64,000 nucleotides of DNA from Paenibacillus amylolyticus (GTDB taxonomy: Bacteria > Bacillota > Bacilli > Paenibacillales > Paenibacillaceae): positions 62,001 to 126,000 of the forward strand of contig NZ_RIAS01000013.1 of assembly GCF_003719335.1 (NCBI RefSeq), read 5' to 3'. Below, piece after piece: positions 32,004 through 41,156 of the stretch. Within the stretch, counting starts at the first letter, position 1; each line of letters begins with the position of its first letter. Made by a program: the position numbers and the translations under genes. Below the pieces are notes generated by a model, which worked only from the letters and a program-made list of their open reading frames with translations, was not told the DNA's origin and did no database searches.

Positions 32004-33425
32004 ATGAGTAAAAAAACGATGTTTGAGAAAATTTGGGAAAACCACGTAATTCATCAGGAAGAAGGAAAACCAAGCATTCTGTATATTGATCTGCATCTGG
32101 TGCACGAAGTAACATCCCCGCAAGCATTTGAAGGACTTCGCCTGAGCGGTCGTAAAGTTCGCCGTCCAGAGCTGACATTTGCAACAATGGATCACAACGT
32201 GCCAACGAAGGATCGTTTCAACATTACAGATCCGATCTCCAAACAGCAAATTGATACACTGTCTCAGAACTGCCGAGATTTCGGAGTGAAATTATACGAT
32301 CTGGATACGATTGATCAAGGGGTAGTACACGTTATGGGTCCTGAACTGGGCTTGACTCACCCAGGTAAAACGATTGTATGCGGCGACAGCCACACATCTA
32401 CTCACGGGGCATTTGGCGCACTTGCATTTGGTATCGGAACAAGTGAAGTGGAACACGTTATGGCAACACAATGTTTGCAACAAGCAAAAGCAAAAACGAT
32501 GGAAGTTCGTTTTGTCGGCAAACGTAACCCGGGTGTTACGGCTAAAGACATGATCCTTGCGGTCATTGCCAAGTACGGCACAGACTTTGCAACAGGTTAT
32601 GTTATCGAGTATACAGGCGAATCCATCCGTGAACTGAGCATGGAAGAGCGTATGACCGTATGTAACATGTCCATTGAAGGTGGAGCAAGAGCGGGTATGA
32701 TCGCACCGGATGAAACAACATTTGAATATCTGCGTGGACGTGAGTACGTACCTGCAGGTGCGAAGTTTGACGAAGCTGTTGCAGCATGGAAAGAACTTGT
32801 GACCGATGAAGGTGCCGAGTTTGACCGTGTCGTTGAAATCGATGTAGAAACATTGATTCCGCAAGTTACCTGGGGTACAAGTCCAGGAATGGGAACGGAC
32901 ATTTCTTCGAAGGTTCCTGTACCAGCAGAACTGCCTACTGAAAATGAACGCAAAGCTGCTGAAAAAGCACTTGAATATATGGGTCTTACGCCAGGGACTC
33001 CAATCTCCGAAATTCCGGTTGATTATGTGTTTATCGGTTCCTGCACGAACGGACGGATTGAGGATCTGCGTGCAGCGGCGAAAGTTGCCAAAGGTCACAC
33101 GGTTTCCAGCAATGTTACAGCGATTGTTGTACCAGGCTCTGGACGTGTTAAAATTCAGGCGGAAAAAGAAGGTTTGGACAAAATTTTCACAGAAGCCGGT
33201 TTTGAATGGCGTGACGCAGGATGCAGCATGTGCCTCGCGATGAATCCGGACGTACTGCAACCAGGACAACGCTGTGCATCTACTTCCAACCGTAACTTTG
33301 AAGGACGTCAAGGTCGCGGCGGACGTACGCATCTGGTTTCACCAGCAATGGCAGCAGCGGCAGCGGTTAAAGGTCATTTTGTAGACGTACGTGACTGGAA
33401 TTTCAAAACAGAAGCAGCGATCTAA
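32004..33425 (+). CDS. leuC: 3-isopropylmalate dehydratase large subunit
   Basis: LeuC (473 aa) with LeuD isomerises 2- to 3-isopropylmalate in leucine synthesis, using a [4Fe-4S] cluster. Cluster cysteines are in FIGSCTNGRIEDLR and DAGCSMCLAMNPD; VCGDSHTSTHGAFGALAFG is the aconitase-family signature. Of two tandem ATGs (32001, 32004) the second is better spaced from GAGGTGA. It is followed by leuD after 31 nt. Iron control through the upstream Fur box is likely, and LysR control is inferred. Confidence 0.97.
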   Translation: MSKKTMFEKIWENHVIHQEEGKPSILYIDLHLVHEVTSPQAFEGLRLSGRKVRRPELTFATMDHNVPTKDRFNITDPISKQQIDTLSQNCRDFGVKLYDLDTIDQGVVHVMGPELGLTHPGKTIVCGDSHTSTHGAFGALAFGIGTSEVEHVMATQCLQQAKAKTMEVRFVGKRNPGVTAKDMILAVIAKYGTDFATGYVIEYTGESIRELSMEERMTVCNMSIEGGARAGMIAPDETTFEYLRGREYVPAGAKFDEAVAAWKELVTDEGAEFDRVVEIDVETLIPQVTWGTSPGMGTDISSKVPVPAELPTENERKAAEKALEYMGLTPGTPISEIPVDYVFIGSCTNGRIEDLRAAAKVAKGHTVSSNVTAIVVPGSGRVKIQAEKEGLDKIFTEAGFEWRDAGCSMCLAMNPDVLQPGQRCASTSNRNFEGRQGRGGRTHLVSPAMAAAAAVKGHFVDVRDWNFKTEAAI

Positions 33426-33456
33426 TCGATAATCGTCAGAAGGGAGAACGGAATAT

Positions 33457-34059
33457 ATGGAAGCATTTAAAACACTGCAAGGCATCGTGGCACCGGTAGA
33501 CCGGGTCAATGTTGATACAGACGCAATTATCCCGAAACAATTTTTGAAGCGGATTGAACGCACCGGATTTGGACAATTTTTGTTCTACGAATGGCGTTTT
33601 GATGAAGAGGGAAACAACAATCCTTCCTTCGAGATGAACAAACCGCGTTATGAAGGAGCATCAATTCTGATTTCTCGTGCTAACTTTGGTTGCGGCTCTT
33701 CCCGTGAGCATGCACCATGGGCGATTATGGACTATGGATTCCGCTGTGTCATTGCACCATCTTTTGCGGATATCTTCTATAACAACTGTTTCAAAAACGG
33801 AATTTTGCCAATCAAACTGTCCGAAGAGCAGGTAGAAGACTTGTTCCAGCGTACAGCAAACCATGAAAATTATGAGATGAATGTGAATCTGGAGAACAAA
33901 ACCATTACAGATGCACACGGATTGCATATCGATTTTGATCTGGATGAACACCGTCGTCAATTCCTTCTGCAAGGACTGGATGACATCGGTCTGACACTTC
34001 AACATGATGATGCGATTGCCGCTTATGAAGAGCGTCACGCAGCTAAACTTTTTGGCTAA
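33457..34059 (+). CDS. leuD: 3-isopropylmalate dehydratase small subunit
   Basis: LeuD (200 aa) is the swivelling small subunit of isopropylmalate isomerase. The substrate-recognition loop NFGCGSSREHAPWAI is at about 72-86, and NVDTDAIIPKQFLKR near the N-terminus is typical. The start follows AGAAGGGAG. leuA and leuB are not in this window, so leuCD stands as a separate pair. Confidence 0.97.
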   Translation: MEAFKTLQGIVAPVDRVNVDTDAIIPKQFLKRIERTGFGQFLFYEWRFDEEGNNNPSFEMNKPRYEGASILISRANFGCGSSREHAPWAIMDYGFRCVIAPSFADIFYNNCFKNGILPIKLSEEQVEDLFQRTANHENYEMNVNLENKTITDAHGLHIDFDLDEHRRQFLLQGLDDIGLTLQHDDAIAAYEERHAAKLFG

Positions 34060-34078
34060 AAGAGTGATTATACACCAG

Positions 34079-34132
34079 GCCTCCATCTGGACAAGGAATG
34101 TTCGCGTTCCTTTGATCAGACGGAGGCTTTTT
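34079..34132 (+). terminator. Terminator after leuD
   Basis: GCCTCC-A-TCTG pairs with CAGA-C-GGAGGC, with an inner AAGGAA/TTCCTT stem, and TTTTT follows at 34128-34132. Confidence 0.85.
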
Positions 34133-34257
34133 GATTTGTTATTTTCCGACTAAATATGACAACGTTGTAACCGGATCGCTAGACAAAATCTGATAGACTG
34201 GATAGTAGATTATGGAAGGGTACATAACGTAATAAAGGCAGAGAATCAGGCCTCAAA

Positions 34258-34331
34258 TCTATATAATTTGAACGATTTATTTACACTTTGACGAAGAGGA
34301 TCGTGTAAATTTTTAGTCCAAATTATATAGA
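34258..34331 (+). repeat. 74-bp stem-loop element before the first amidase gene
   Basis: TCTATATAATTTG (34258-34270) and CAAATTATATAGA (34319-34331) are perfect 13-bp inverted repeats. Nested inside, ATTTACAC (34279-34286) pairs perfectly with GTGTAAAT (34303-34310) around a 16-nt loop. It ends about 20 nt before the amidase ribosome site and has no T-run, so it is not a terminator. It may be an mRNA regulatory structure, an operator or a mobile-element remnant. The rest of the leuD-amidase gap (34133-34257) shows nothing clear. Confidence 0.7.
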
Positions 34332-34363
34332 ACTCATAACATAATAAGAATGGTGGATGACGA

Positions 34364-35770
34364 ATGAAGAAATGGTCGGCAACAGTCATTTTTTTTCTGC
34401 TCCTTTGTCTTTTTCCAGTGATGGCTCATGCAGACCGTGGGCCTTCGATCGTGCTTGATGGAGTCACCATTGACCAGAAGGTAGGGGCGCCAGCAGAGAA
34501 CATTGGGAAAACGGTCATGGTTCCGATTCGGATTGTATCCGAAAACCTCGGTTATGACGTAAAATGGGAACAGGCAACGCAAACGGTGCACGTTCAGCGA
34601 GGCAATAGCTCCATCGAAATGACGGCAGGAAAAGATGCAGCTACGATTAATGGAAATGTCGTCAATCTAGATGCACCTCCCTTGATTAAACAGGGTACAA
34701 CACTAGTTCCATTGCGTTTTGTAGGTGAGGGCATGGGACTACAGGTTGGCTGGGACAATGGTACTAAAACGGTTAGTCTGTTCAGTATTCCACCTGTAGT
34801 AGACACGGAGCCTGACAGCGATCCGGTAGTGACTCCAGTCCCGGTTGGTCTGACGGAACTGCAAAGTATTAGTTACAGTGGAGATCGTTTGATCATAGCT
34901 ACGAATGGCAACATCAGCCCCAAAGTGTCCAGTATCAGCGGACCTGAGCGAATTATTGTAGATCTACCGAATACAACCATTTCACAGACATTTGTACAGG
35001 GACAGGCTTCGAATCCTGATGGAAGTGGGCAAATCGAAGCCACCGATTCATTTCTTGTTTCTAAAGTCCGATTTGCTATGTTCAGCCAGTCGCCGTCAAC
35101 GGTGCGAGTGGTTTTGGATCTGACTCAAAGTGCAACAGCAAACTGGTCACTTGGAAAGAATAACGTACTACTCGTTGACATCTCATCTACGAATGGAACT
35201 TCGGGTAGTCAGCCAGCCTTACCAGATAATAACGGAAAAACAGTGATTGTTATTGACCCTGGACATGGTGGACGTCAGTCTGGCGCGGTCAGTGTAACAG
35301 GTGCTTACGAAAAAGATTTTAATTTAGCTGTAGGAATTAAAGTGAAGGCACTTCTGGGACAGCATGCCAACATTCAGACCGTGATTACTCGTCAGGATGA
35401 TACGGAGCTTTCCTTGCAACAACGTGTAGATATAGCCAAGCTGAACCAGGCGAATCTTTTTATTTCCATTCATGGAAACAAATTCACAACTCCAGTTCCA
35501 AACGGGATTGAAACGTTGTATACACGAAAAGAGAGCAAGAGTTTAGCGGAGACCCTTCACAAGCACGTATTGCCTGTTACAGGACTTAAAGATCGAGGCG
35601 TGAAAGTGGCGAGTCTTCATGTGACCCGAGAAACATCGATGCCGGCTGTGCTCCTTGAATTAGGGTTTTTGAGCAATCCAACGGATGAGGCTCTAATGCT
35701 TACAGAGTCATATCAGGATCAGTGTGCTCAGGCGATTGTCGACGGAATTTTAGATTATTTGAGATTGTAA
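34364..35770 (+). CDS. N-acetylmuramoyl-L-alanine amidase with CuAO-like N-domain and AMIN domain
   Basis: A 468-aa secreted zinc amidase that cleaves the lactyl-alanine bond of peptidoglycan. Order: signal peptide (1-23, MAHA end), copper-amine-oxidase-like N-domain (about 27-140; TVMVPIRIVSENLGYDV and TTLVPLRFVGEGMGLQVGW), AMIN domain (about 165-275), Amidase_3 domain (about 293-468). Zinc ligands are in IDPGHGG, the Glu of YEKDFNLA and the His of SIHGNKF; the catalytic Glu is in LLELGFLSNPTDE. ATG 34364 follows GGTGGATGA. A close paralogue follows at 36030. Likely roles are cell separation or wall turnover. Confidence 0.93.
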   Translation: MKKWSATVIFFLLLCLFPVMAHADRGPSIVLDGVTIDQKVGAPAENIGKTVMVPIRIVSENLGYDVKWEQATQTVHVQRGNSSIEMTAGKDAATINGNVVNLDAPPLIKQGTTLVPLRFVGEGMGLQVGWDNGTKTVSLFSIPPVVDTEPDSDPVVTPVPVGLTELQSISYSGDRLIIATNGNISPKVSSISGPERIIVDLPNTTISQTFVQGQASNPDGSGQIEATDSFLVSKVRFAMFSQSPSTVRVVLDLTQSATANWSLGKNNVLLVDISSTNGTSGSQPALPDNNGKTVIVIDPGHGGRQSGAVSVTGAYEKDFNLAVGIKVKALLGQHANIQTVITRQDDTELSLQQRVDIAKLNQANLFISIHGNKFTTPVPNGIETLYTRKESKSLAETLHKHVLPVTGLKDRGVKVASLHVTRETSMPAVLLELGFLSNPTDEALMLTESYQDQCAQAIVDGILDYLRL

Positions 35771-36029
35771 AATAGCGTTTTTCGTAAATATGCAGATTAG
35801 GGAAGTCCGTTGTTTCAAGATGCATATTTGATAAATTAGGAAAAAATCAGACATTAAAATGTAAAAAAAGCTTGATCTGACAACGTTTTTTTTCTGTTAT
35901 GTTGGAATATATTCGCAACTTTTGAGATTGGGAGGCGTCTAATAGGTGTCTGGTAATGCCCACGTGTGCAGTGAAAGTTGCAAGCCTACAACATGCGGTA
36001 AAAAAATATGAGATTGGTAGGGGTGAAGG
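35771..36029 (+). other. Intergenic region between paired amidases, with distant inverted repeat
   Basis: The 259-base gap contains GCAACTTT (35915-35922) and its complement AAAGTTGC (35974-35981), which could close a 67-nt stem-loop about 50 nt before the second amidase. No recognised riboswitch and no clear terminator is visible. Confidence 0.35.
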
Positions 36030-37439
36030 ATGAAGAAGTTCGGTTTTTTGGTACTGTTATTTGTCTTTGGGTTCGTTTTCCCGGGCTATAGTCATGCAGC
36101 AGCAGACACGAAAATTATCCTAGACGGGAATGAGATCGTGCAGCCTTCGGATGCGAGAGCGGATAACATCAATGGTAAGGTGATGGTGCCGATTCGTACG
36201 GTTTCCGAAAGTTTGGGATATTCCGTCGATTGGAAACAACAGTCGCAAACGGTGACGATTAGCAAAGACAACACTGCCATGCAGATGATTGTTGGACAGA
36301 AGACGGCAACAGTGAACGGCAGTAACGTAGACCTGGATGCCCCGCCCCTCGTGAAAAATGGTACGACCTTAGTACCACTCCGTTTCATCGGAGAGCAAAT
36401 GGGTCTTAAGGTGGGTTGGAACAACACCACGAAGACGGTAACATTAGTTACCCAGAATGCAGGTTCCGGAAACGGGACAACCACTCCTCCGAACTCTGGT
36501 AACGCTGGTGGAGGATCGGATCAAGAAGGCCTTGTACAGGTAAACGGTATCAGTTTCAGTGACAACCGTTTTATGGTGGCTACAAGTGGAAGCACAAAGC
36601 CAAATGTCTTCACAATGACCGGACCGGATCGAATTGTAATTGACTTGCCGAACACCGCATTTGCTGATTCGTTCAGCCAAGGTCAGGCATTGGACAGCAA
36701 TCAAAATGGTCAGCTTGTTGTTAGCGGTTATCCGGACGTGTCTCAAATTCGTTATTCCTTATATAGCAACAGTCCTTCTACCATTAGGTTTGTGATTGAT
36801 CTGACGGGCGCCAAAGGATACAGTGTACAGAATGATTCAGGACTACTCATCGTTGATCTGAATAATCAAAGTGGCACACCTGCTCCGCCAGTTGGAGGGG
36901 ATGGCAAGAAGATTGTTGTCATTGATGCAGGGCATGGAGATCAAGATCCTGGAGCGATTGGTGTTACAGGCAAAAGAGAAAAAGATTTCAATCTTGCGAT
37001 GGCTTTGAAAGTGGAGGCAATTCTGAAAAAAGAGCCAAAGATTGATGTGGTATTAACACGTAGCGATGATACATTTCTCGCATTGAAAGAACGTGTGAAG
37101 GTTGCACAGAAAATAAATGCGGATATCTTCATCTCTATTCATGCGAACAGCGGCCCTGTCGCGGCAACGGGGGTAGAAACTTATTATTCCCGTTCGGTCA
37201 GCAAGGAATTGGCTAATATTTTGCACAAGTATCTCGTGAAATCTTCCGGTTTGAAAGACCGGGGCGTAAAAATGGCCAGCCTCCATGTCACGCGTGAAAC
37301 AACAATGCCCGCGGTGCTGTTAGAGGGAGGATTCCTTAGCAACAAGAGTGATGAATCTGTATTGTTCACGGAAAATTTCCAGAACAATGTAGCCAAAGGT
37401 ATTGTTGCTGGGATCAAGGAGTATTTGGGAATTCAATAA
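36030..37439 (+). CDS. N-acetylmuramoyl-L-alanine amidase, second tandem paralogue
   Basis: A 469-aa secreted amidase with the same domain order as its neighbour: signal peptide (about 1-24), CuAO-like N-domain (28-140), a Gly/Ser/Thr-rich linker (about 143-165), AMIN (168-275) and Amidase_3 (about 292-469). Zinc and catalytic residues are conserved in VIDAGHGD, REKDFNLAM, ISIHANSG and LLEGGFLSN. It differs from the first in keeping SIHAN rather than SIHGN and in the longer linker. The GGGGTGAAGG site precedes the ATG. It is 34 nt from the GerMN gene and probably co-transcribed with it. Confidence 0.94.
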   Translation: MKKFGFLVLLFVFGFVFPGYSHAAADTKIILDGNEIVQPSDARADNINGKVMVPIRTVSESLGYSVDWKQQSQTVTISKDNTAMQMIVGQKTATVNGSNVDLDAPPLVKNGTTLVPLRFIGEQMGLKVGWNNTTKTVTLVTQNAGSGNGTTTPPNSGNAGGGSDQEGLVQVNGISFSDNRFMVATSGSTKPNVFTMTGPDRIVIDLPNTAFADSFSQGQALDSNQNGQLVVSGYPDVSQIRYSLYSNSPSTIRFVIDLTGAKGYSVQNDSGLLIVDLNNQSGTPAPPVGGDGKKIVVIDAGHGDQDPGAIGVTGKREKDFNLAMALKVEAILKKEPKIDVVLTRSDDTFLALKERVKVAQKINADIFISIHANSGPVAATGVETYYSRSVSKELANILHKYLVKSSGLKDRGVKMASLHVTRETTMPAVLLEGGFLSNKSDESVLFTENFQNNVAKGIVAGIKEYLGIQ

Positions 37440-37473
37440 GGGACAACCCTTATGCTGAGGAGGCGGAGTTAGA

Positions 37474-38184
37474 ATGAACAAAAAAATATGGATCGCTGCT
37501 TTGCTGGTAACGGTTATGGCTGTAGCTGCTGGATGTGGTAGTAAACCGACAGCTGCTCCAAACCAGACACAAGGTGCGGGATCAGAGACACAAACAGGGA
37601 ACGGCGCAACAGAGGTGGAGGGTCAGGTAATTACCGATCCTACGACTGCTGGTTCCGAGGATAACACGACACCATCTAACTCTGCGAACGGAAGCTCGGA
37701 GGGAACAACGTCTTCTGGTGGAGCTTCTTCTGGTGAAGCTTCTTCTGGTGAAGCTTCTACGGACAAACCTTCAACATCCGATAGCAAAGAGAAGAAGTCC
37801 ATCGAAGTGTTTTATACCGATCCGGAGGAGCTGGAACTTCACAAAGCATCAGCCGAAATTACGTTTGCATCGGAAGATGGCAAATATAAAGAGGCTTTTG
37901 CTTCCTTGCAGCAAAGCAAAGATGAAAAGCTCGTTCCGCTGTGGTCCAAAGATATTGAGCTGAAATCAGTTCAATTCAAGGATGGAGCACTCACACTGGA
38001 TATTCACATGCCGGATACGGCACGTCTTGGTGCTGGTGGTGAATCATTTGCCATTGATGCGTTGAAACAAACGTTTTTCCAGTTTGATGAAGTAAAATCA
38101 CTTGATCTGCTTGTAGATGGTAAATCAACTGAAAGCTTGATGGGACATGTGGATCTTGAACATCCAATGACAAGATCCAACTAA
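37474..38184 (+). CDS. GerMN-domain lipoprotein
   Basis: A 236-aa lipoprotein: signal peptide with lipobox VAAGC (Cys 21), a low-complexity linker of Gly, Ser, Thr and Glu (22-105) and a GerMN domain (about 110-228; EVFYTDPEELELHKASAEITF, FFQFDEVKSLDLLVDGK). GerMN domains occur in sporulation and germination lipoproteins such as GerM and next to amidases, so an accessory role in peptidoglycan remodelling is likely. GAGGAGGCGGAG precedes the start. The linker contains three tandem 15-bp repeats. Confidence 0.88.
   Translation: MNKKIWIAALLVTVMAVAAGCGSKPTAAPNQTQGAGSETQTGNGATEVEGQVITDPTTAGSEDNTTPSNSANGSSEGTTSSGGASSGEASSGEASTDKPSTSDSKEKKSIEVFYTDPEELELHKASAEITFASEDGKYKEAFASLQQSKDEKLVPLWSKDIELKSVQFKDGALTLDIHMPDTARLGAGGESFAIDALKQTFFQFDEVKSLDLLVDGKSTESLMGHVDLEHPMTRSN
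37711..37755 (+). repeat. Three tandem 15-bp repeats in the GerMN linker
   Basis: TCTTCTGGTGAAGCT occurs three times in a row (the first copy has G for A at position 11), encoding Ser-Ser-Gly-Glu/Gly-Ala units. The repeat is in frame, so copy-number change would alter linker length only. Confidence 0.9.
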
Positions 38185-38255
38185 GCTGTGCTTCAAGTGT
38201 GTTACCGTGGACTCACGGATTGAGGTCGTTTTTATATGAGAGAGGGGAATCATAG

Positions 38256-40994
38256 GTGACTTTTAAATATAACCATCCATCACACTCTAAAAAAGTAGTA
38301 TCAGCCGTGCTTGCAGGCATGATGGCCCTTAGCGCGGGTGGAGCTGCTATGGCAGCAGACACAACAGAAACGGGGCAGGGCCAAAATGCGGCAGTACAGA
38401 GCACGGCTGCACCAACAGGTTTGTTTAGTGATATCAAGGCTGGATACTGGGCTGAGAAACATGTATACAAGCTGGCGTATCAAGGCATTCTTCTCGGCAA
38501 TAACGGCCTGTTTCGTCCAGGGGACGCGGTAACGCAACAAGAAGCGATAACGATGGCCATTCGTTTTATGAATATGGAATCGCAGTTGAATACGAGCACG
38601 GCTGCGGCATTACCGACAAATATGGAAGTGGGAAACTACTTTAAGCCATATGTTGCGCTTGCACTTCAATTGGGACTCGTGGATAAAACGGAAGAAGCAT
38701 CAGCAGATGTGTCCAAAACAACATGGGGGCAAAAGCCGGCAACTCGTGAATGGACTACCAAACTGTTAATCCGCTCGTTGAAAAAAGATGCTGAAGCGAA
38801 GGCACAGAATAATCAGTCCACAGGTTTTGCTGACAACGCAAATATTTCAGACAGTGCGAAAGGGTACGTAAATCTGGCTGTTAGTTTGGATCTGGCCAAA
38901 GGTTTGGAAAACAACAAGTTCAATCCGACAGGTTCCGTAACTCGTGCACAGCTTGCAACATTTTTTAGCCGTGGTGAATCGTTGACGGATACGAAGTATC
39001 CGAATACTTCTACGGGTTATGTTACCGGATTGAAAGACGGGCAGATCACGCTGGTTGTTGATGGCAAAGCGGTTAACTACGCAGTGAACAGCAGTACCTC
39101 TTACTTTACCAAAGATAGTGAAACCCGTGCATCAGCATCGGATGTGAAACTATATACGAAAGTTCTTATTGTTGGTTCGGCAGGTGGAGCTTCCTATGTG
39201 GAGGTTGTTGATGCCAAACCACAAGTGGAGAGCATTGAAGGAACATTTGCGCGTGCATTGTCAGGGAACAAAATCGGCCTTTTCGTAGGCGAAAACTATG
39301 AAACATATGCTTACGATGAAAACACCGCGTTCATGGATCAGAACGGAAAAGCAATTAAACTGTCCGATATTACAGCAGACAGCATCATTGAAGTACAGCG
39401 TGAGACCTTCTCGGCTGACAAAAAAACAGTGGTGATCCGGGTGAAATCCGGTATCGTTAACAAGAGTGACAGCGGTGTAGTTTCGGAAGTAGTTACTTCT
39501 GGAAAAACAATCAAGCTCGTGAATGCTGCGGGGGCAACAGAGCAGTATACGTATACAGATAATCTAATTATTCGTTATCAAAACCGCATTTTGTCTCTGG
39601 CTGATTTGAAGGCAGGCAGCGCTGTGAAATACACTGTCAAAGACAGTGTTCTGCAGACAATTGAGTTGAATCAGGGCGTTGAACAATCCGTTCGTGGAAC
39701 GTTAGTTGAGATCGGCGGCAACCAGTCCACATTGACGTATAAACGTGATGGAGGTTCACTTGAAGCAAAATTGCTGAGCGAGAAGCCGGAAGTGATCATT
39801 AATGGCATTCAAGATGCAACGCTGAATGACCTGATTACAGATGCGAACAATGGGGACAAGGTTGAATTAACATTAAACAGTGATGACCAGGTAACGCGCA
39901 TTCAGGTGATTGGCCGGCAAATGGAGCCTCTGAATGGGGCTACAGTTGTATCCTATAACAGCAAAACCAAAGTGCTCACCGTGCTGGATGCCAATAAAAA
40001 ACCTTACGTATTTACACTAGATGAAAAAACAAAAATGGACTATAACACAGTCAAACCGACACTGGCAGGTCTGGAGTCCTTGTTGAATGACGGACGCAAG
40101 CTGGATCTGACTTATGTGGGAACTCGTGCATTGTCTGTGAAGGTAATTTACAAATACGAAGGCACCGTTAGCGGTATTGATACAACAAACCGAAAAATCA
40201 GCTTGTTATCTGGCAACCAGACGATTACTGTGCCTTATACGACAGCACCAGCGGTTGAAATGTATAACAAATCAACGGCTAGTCTGTCTGATTTGAAGGT
40301 AGGGGACAATGTTGCGATTACCCTTGGAACAAATCAGGATGTAGCGCAGAAGATTGCATTGAAAACAGTCGCTCAATTCGAAGTGGTCTCTATAGAATCG
40401 AATGGTCGTGTTCGGGTGAAATCAGATCTGCTGACAAGTCAGTTTTACGTGGATCAAGCGGTATTGACTGGCGAAAGCGGTCAATCCATTACACCTTCCC
40501 AGTTGACTACAGGCAATTTGATTAACGTAACGTTTGAAGGAGCTACACCAAAGGCGGTTCAAGTCGTTAAACGTACGCTGGCTGAGGTGACTGCAGTGGA
40601 TGCAACTTCGGTTACGCTCAAACAGTTTAATGGAACAACCGATAAAGTATCTGTGAGTGGCCCTGTTAAAGTTGTGAAATCCGGTTCGACATTAACATCT
40701 TTGAGTAACCTTACGGTTGGTGATCGTGTGGAGATGACTAAAGATACAGATAATTCCACGCGTTTCAGAGTGTTTACTGTCATGAGCAAACAGTTCTGGT
40801 CTTATGATGGAGTGGGCAACCAGATTTTGGTTAAACGCGAAACGACATCGGACATGAACTACCGTTTTGCACTGGGCTCCAACGTATTTGTTCACCAGGG
40901 TGACAACACTTTAAGCGTGCAATCTCTCAGAGATAATGATAATATTGTATTGTATCTCCTAAACAATGTCGTGATGGAGATTCAAAAACAGTAA
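38256..40994 (+). CDS. S-layer homology domain surface protein
   Basis: A 912-aa exported protein. The signal peptide (about 1-34, ending AAMAAD) is followed by three SLH-type modules: FSDIKAGYWAEKHVYKLAYQ to FRPGDAVTQQEAITMAIRF (about 50-105), a degenerate one (about 115-180) and GFADNANISDSAKGYVNLAV to FNPTGSVTRAQLATFFSRG (about 190-242). SLH modules bind pyruvylated secondary wall polymer. The remaining about 650 residues are beta-rich with repeated small units (for example VTRIQVIG, VTAVDATSVTLKQF) and no catalytic motif I recognise. Start is GTG behind AGAGAGGGG. A role in surface architecture is inferred; the terminator follows directly. Confidence 0.88.
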   Translation: MTFKYNHPSHSKKVVSAVLAGMMALSAGGAAMAADTTETGQGQNAAVQSTAAPTGLFSDIKAGYWAEKHVYKLAYQGILLGNNGLFRPGDAVTQQEAITMAIRFMNMESQLNTSTAAALPTNMEVGNYFKPYVALALQLGLVDKTEEASADVSKTTWGQKPATREWTTKLLIRSLKKDAEAKAQNNQSTGFADNANISDSAKGYVNLAVSLDLAKGLENNKFNPTGSVTRAQLATFFSRGESLTDTKYPNTSTGYVTGLKDGQITLVVDGKAVNYAVNSSTSYFTKDSETRASASDVKLYTKVLIVGSAGGASYVEVVDAKPQVESIEGTFARALSGNKIGLFVGENYETYAYDENTAFMDQNGKAIKLSDITADSIIEVQRETFSADKKTVVIRVKSGIVNKSDSGVVSEVVTSGKTIKLVNAAGATEQYTYTDNLIIRYQNRILSLADLKAGSAVKYTVKDSVLQTIELNQGVEQSVRGTLVEIGGNQSTLTYKRDGGSLEAKLLSEKPEVIINGIQDATLNDLITDANNGDKVELTLNSDDQVTRIQVIGRQMEPLNGATVVSYNSKTKVLTVLDANKKPYVFTLDEKTKMDYNTVKPTLAGLESLLNDGRKLDLTYVGTRALSVKVIYKYEGTVSGIDTTNRKISLLSGNQTITVPYTTAPAVEMYNKSTASLSDLKVGDNVAITLGTNQDVAQKIALKTVAQFEVVSIESNGRVRVKSDLLTSQFYVDQAVLTGESGQSITPSQLTTGNLINVTFEGATPKAVQVVKRTLAEVTAVDATSVTLKQFNGTTDKVSVSGPVKVVKSGSTLTSLSNLTVGDRVEMTKDTDNSTRFRVFTVMSKQFWSYDGVGNQILVKRETTSDMNYRFALGSNVFVHQGDNTLSVQSLRDNDNIVLYLLNNVVMEIQKQ

Positions 40995-41024
40995 TCGTTT
41001 CTTTTCGAGGATCAAAAGAATGAC

Positions 41025-41066
41025 CGTCTTGATACGGGATCTTTCCCGCATCAAGACGTTTTTTTT
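41025..41066 (+). terminator. Terminator after the SLH protein
   Basis: CGTCTTGAT pairs with ATCAAGACG, with inner CGGGA/TCCCG, followed by eight Ts. Confidence 0.92.
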
Positions 41067-41156
41067 GCAAGCTTTTTGGATCCCCGCCAAGCTACTTGGC
41101 TGAAGCTTGAAGTAAGGCTCTACAGTGTGGAGCAGACTTGTGGGAGGTAGCTCTTC

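Noticed and set aside
32292..33332. 346-codon ORF on the minus strand
   Set aside because: Lies wholly antisense to leuC, whose active-site motifs are intact; the Cys/His/Phe-rich product looks like a reverse reading of a conserved gene, and no ribosome site was seen.
35771..36029. c-di-GMP or c-di-AMP riboswitch before the second amidase
   Set aside because: The GC-repeat leader resembles neither consensus; only a distant 8-bp inverted repeat is supported.
40932..40947. GATAATGATAAT, the core of a Fur box
   Set aside because: Lies inside the SLH gene near its end and encodes Arg-Asp-Asn-Asp-Asn-Ile; no promoter follows.
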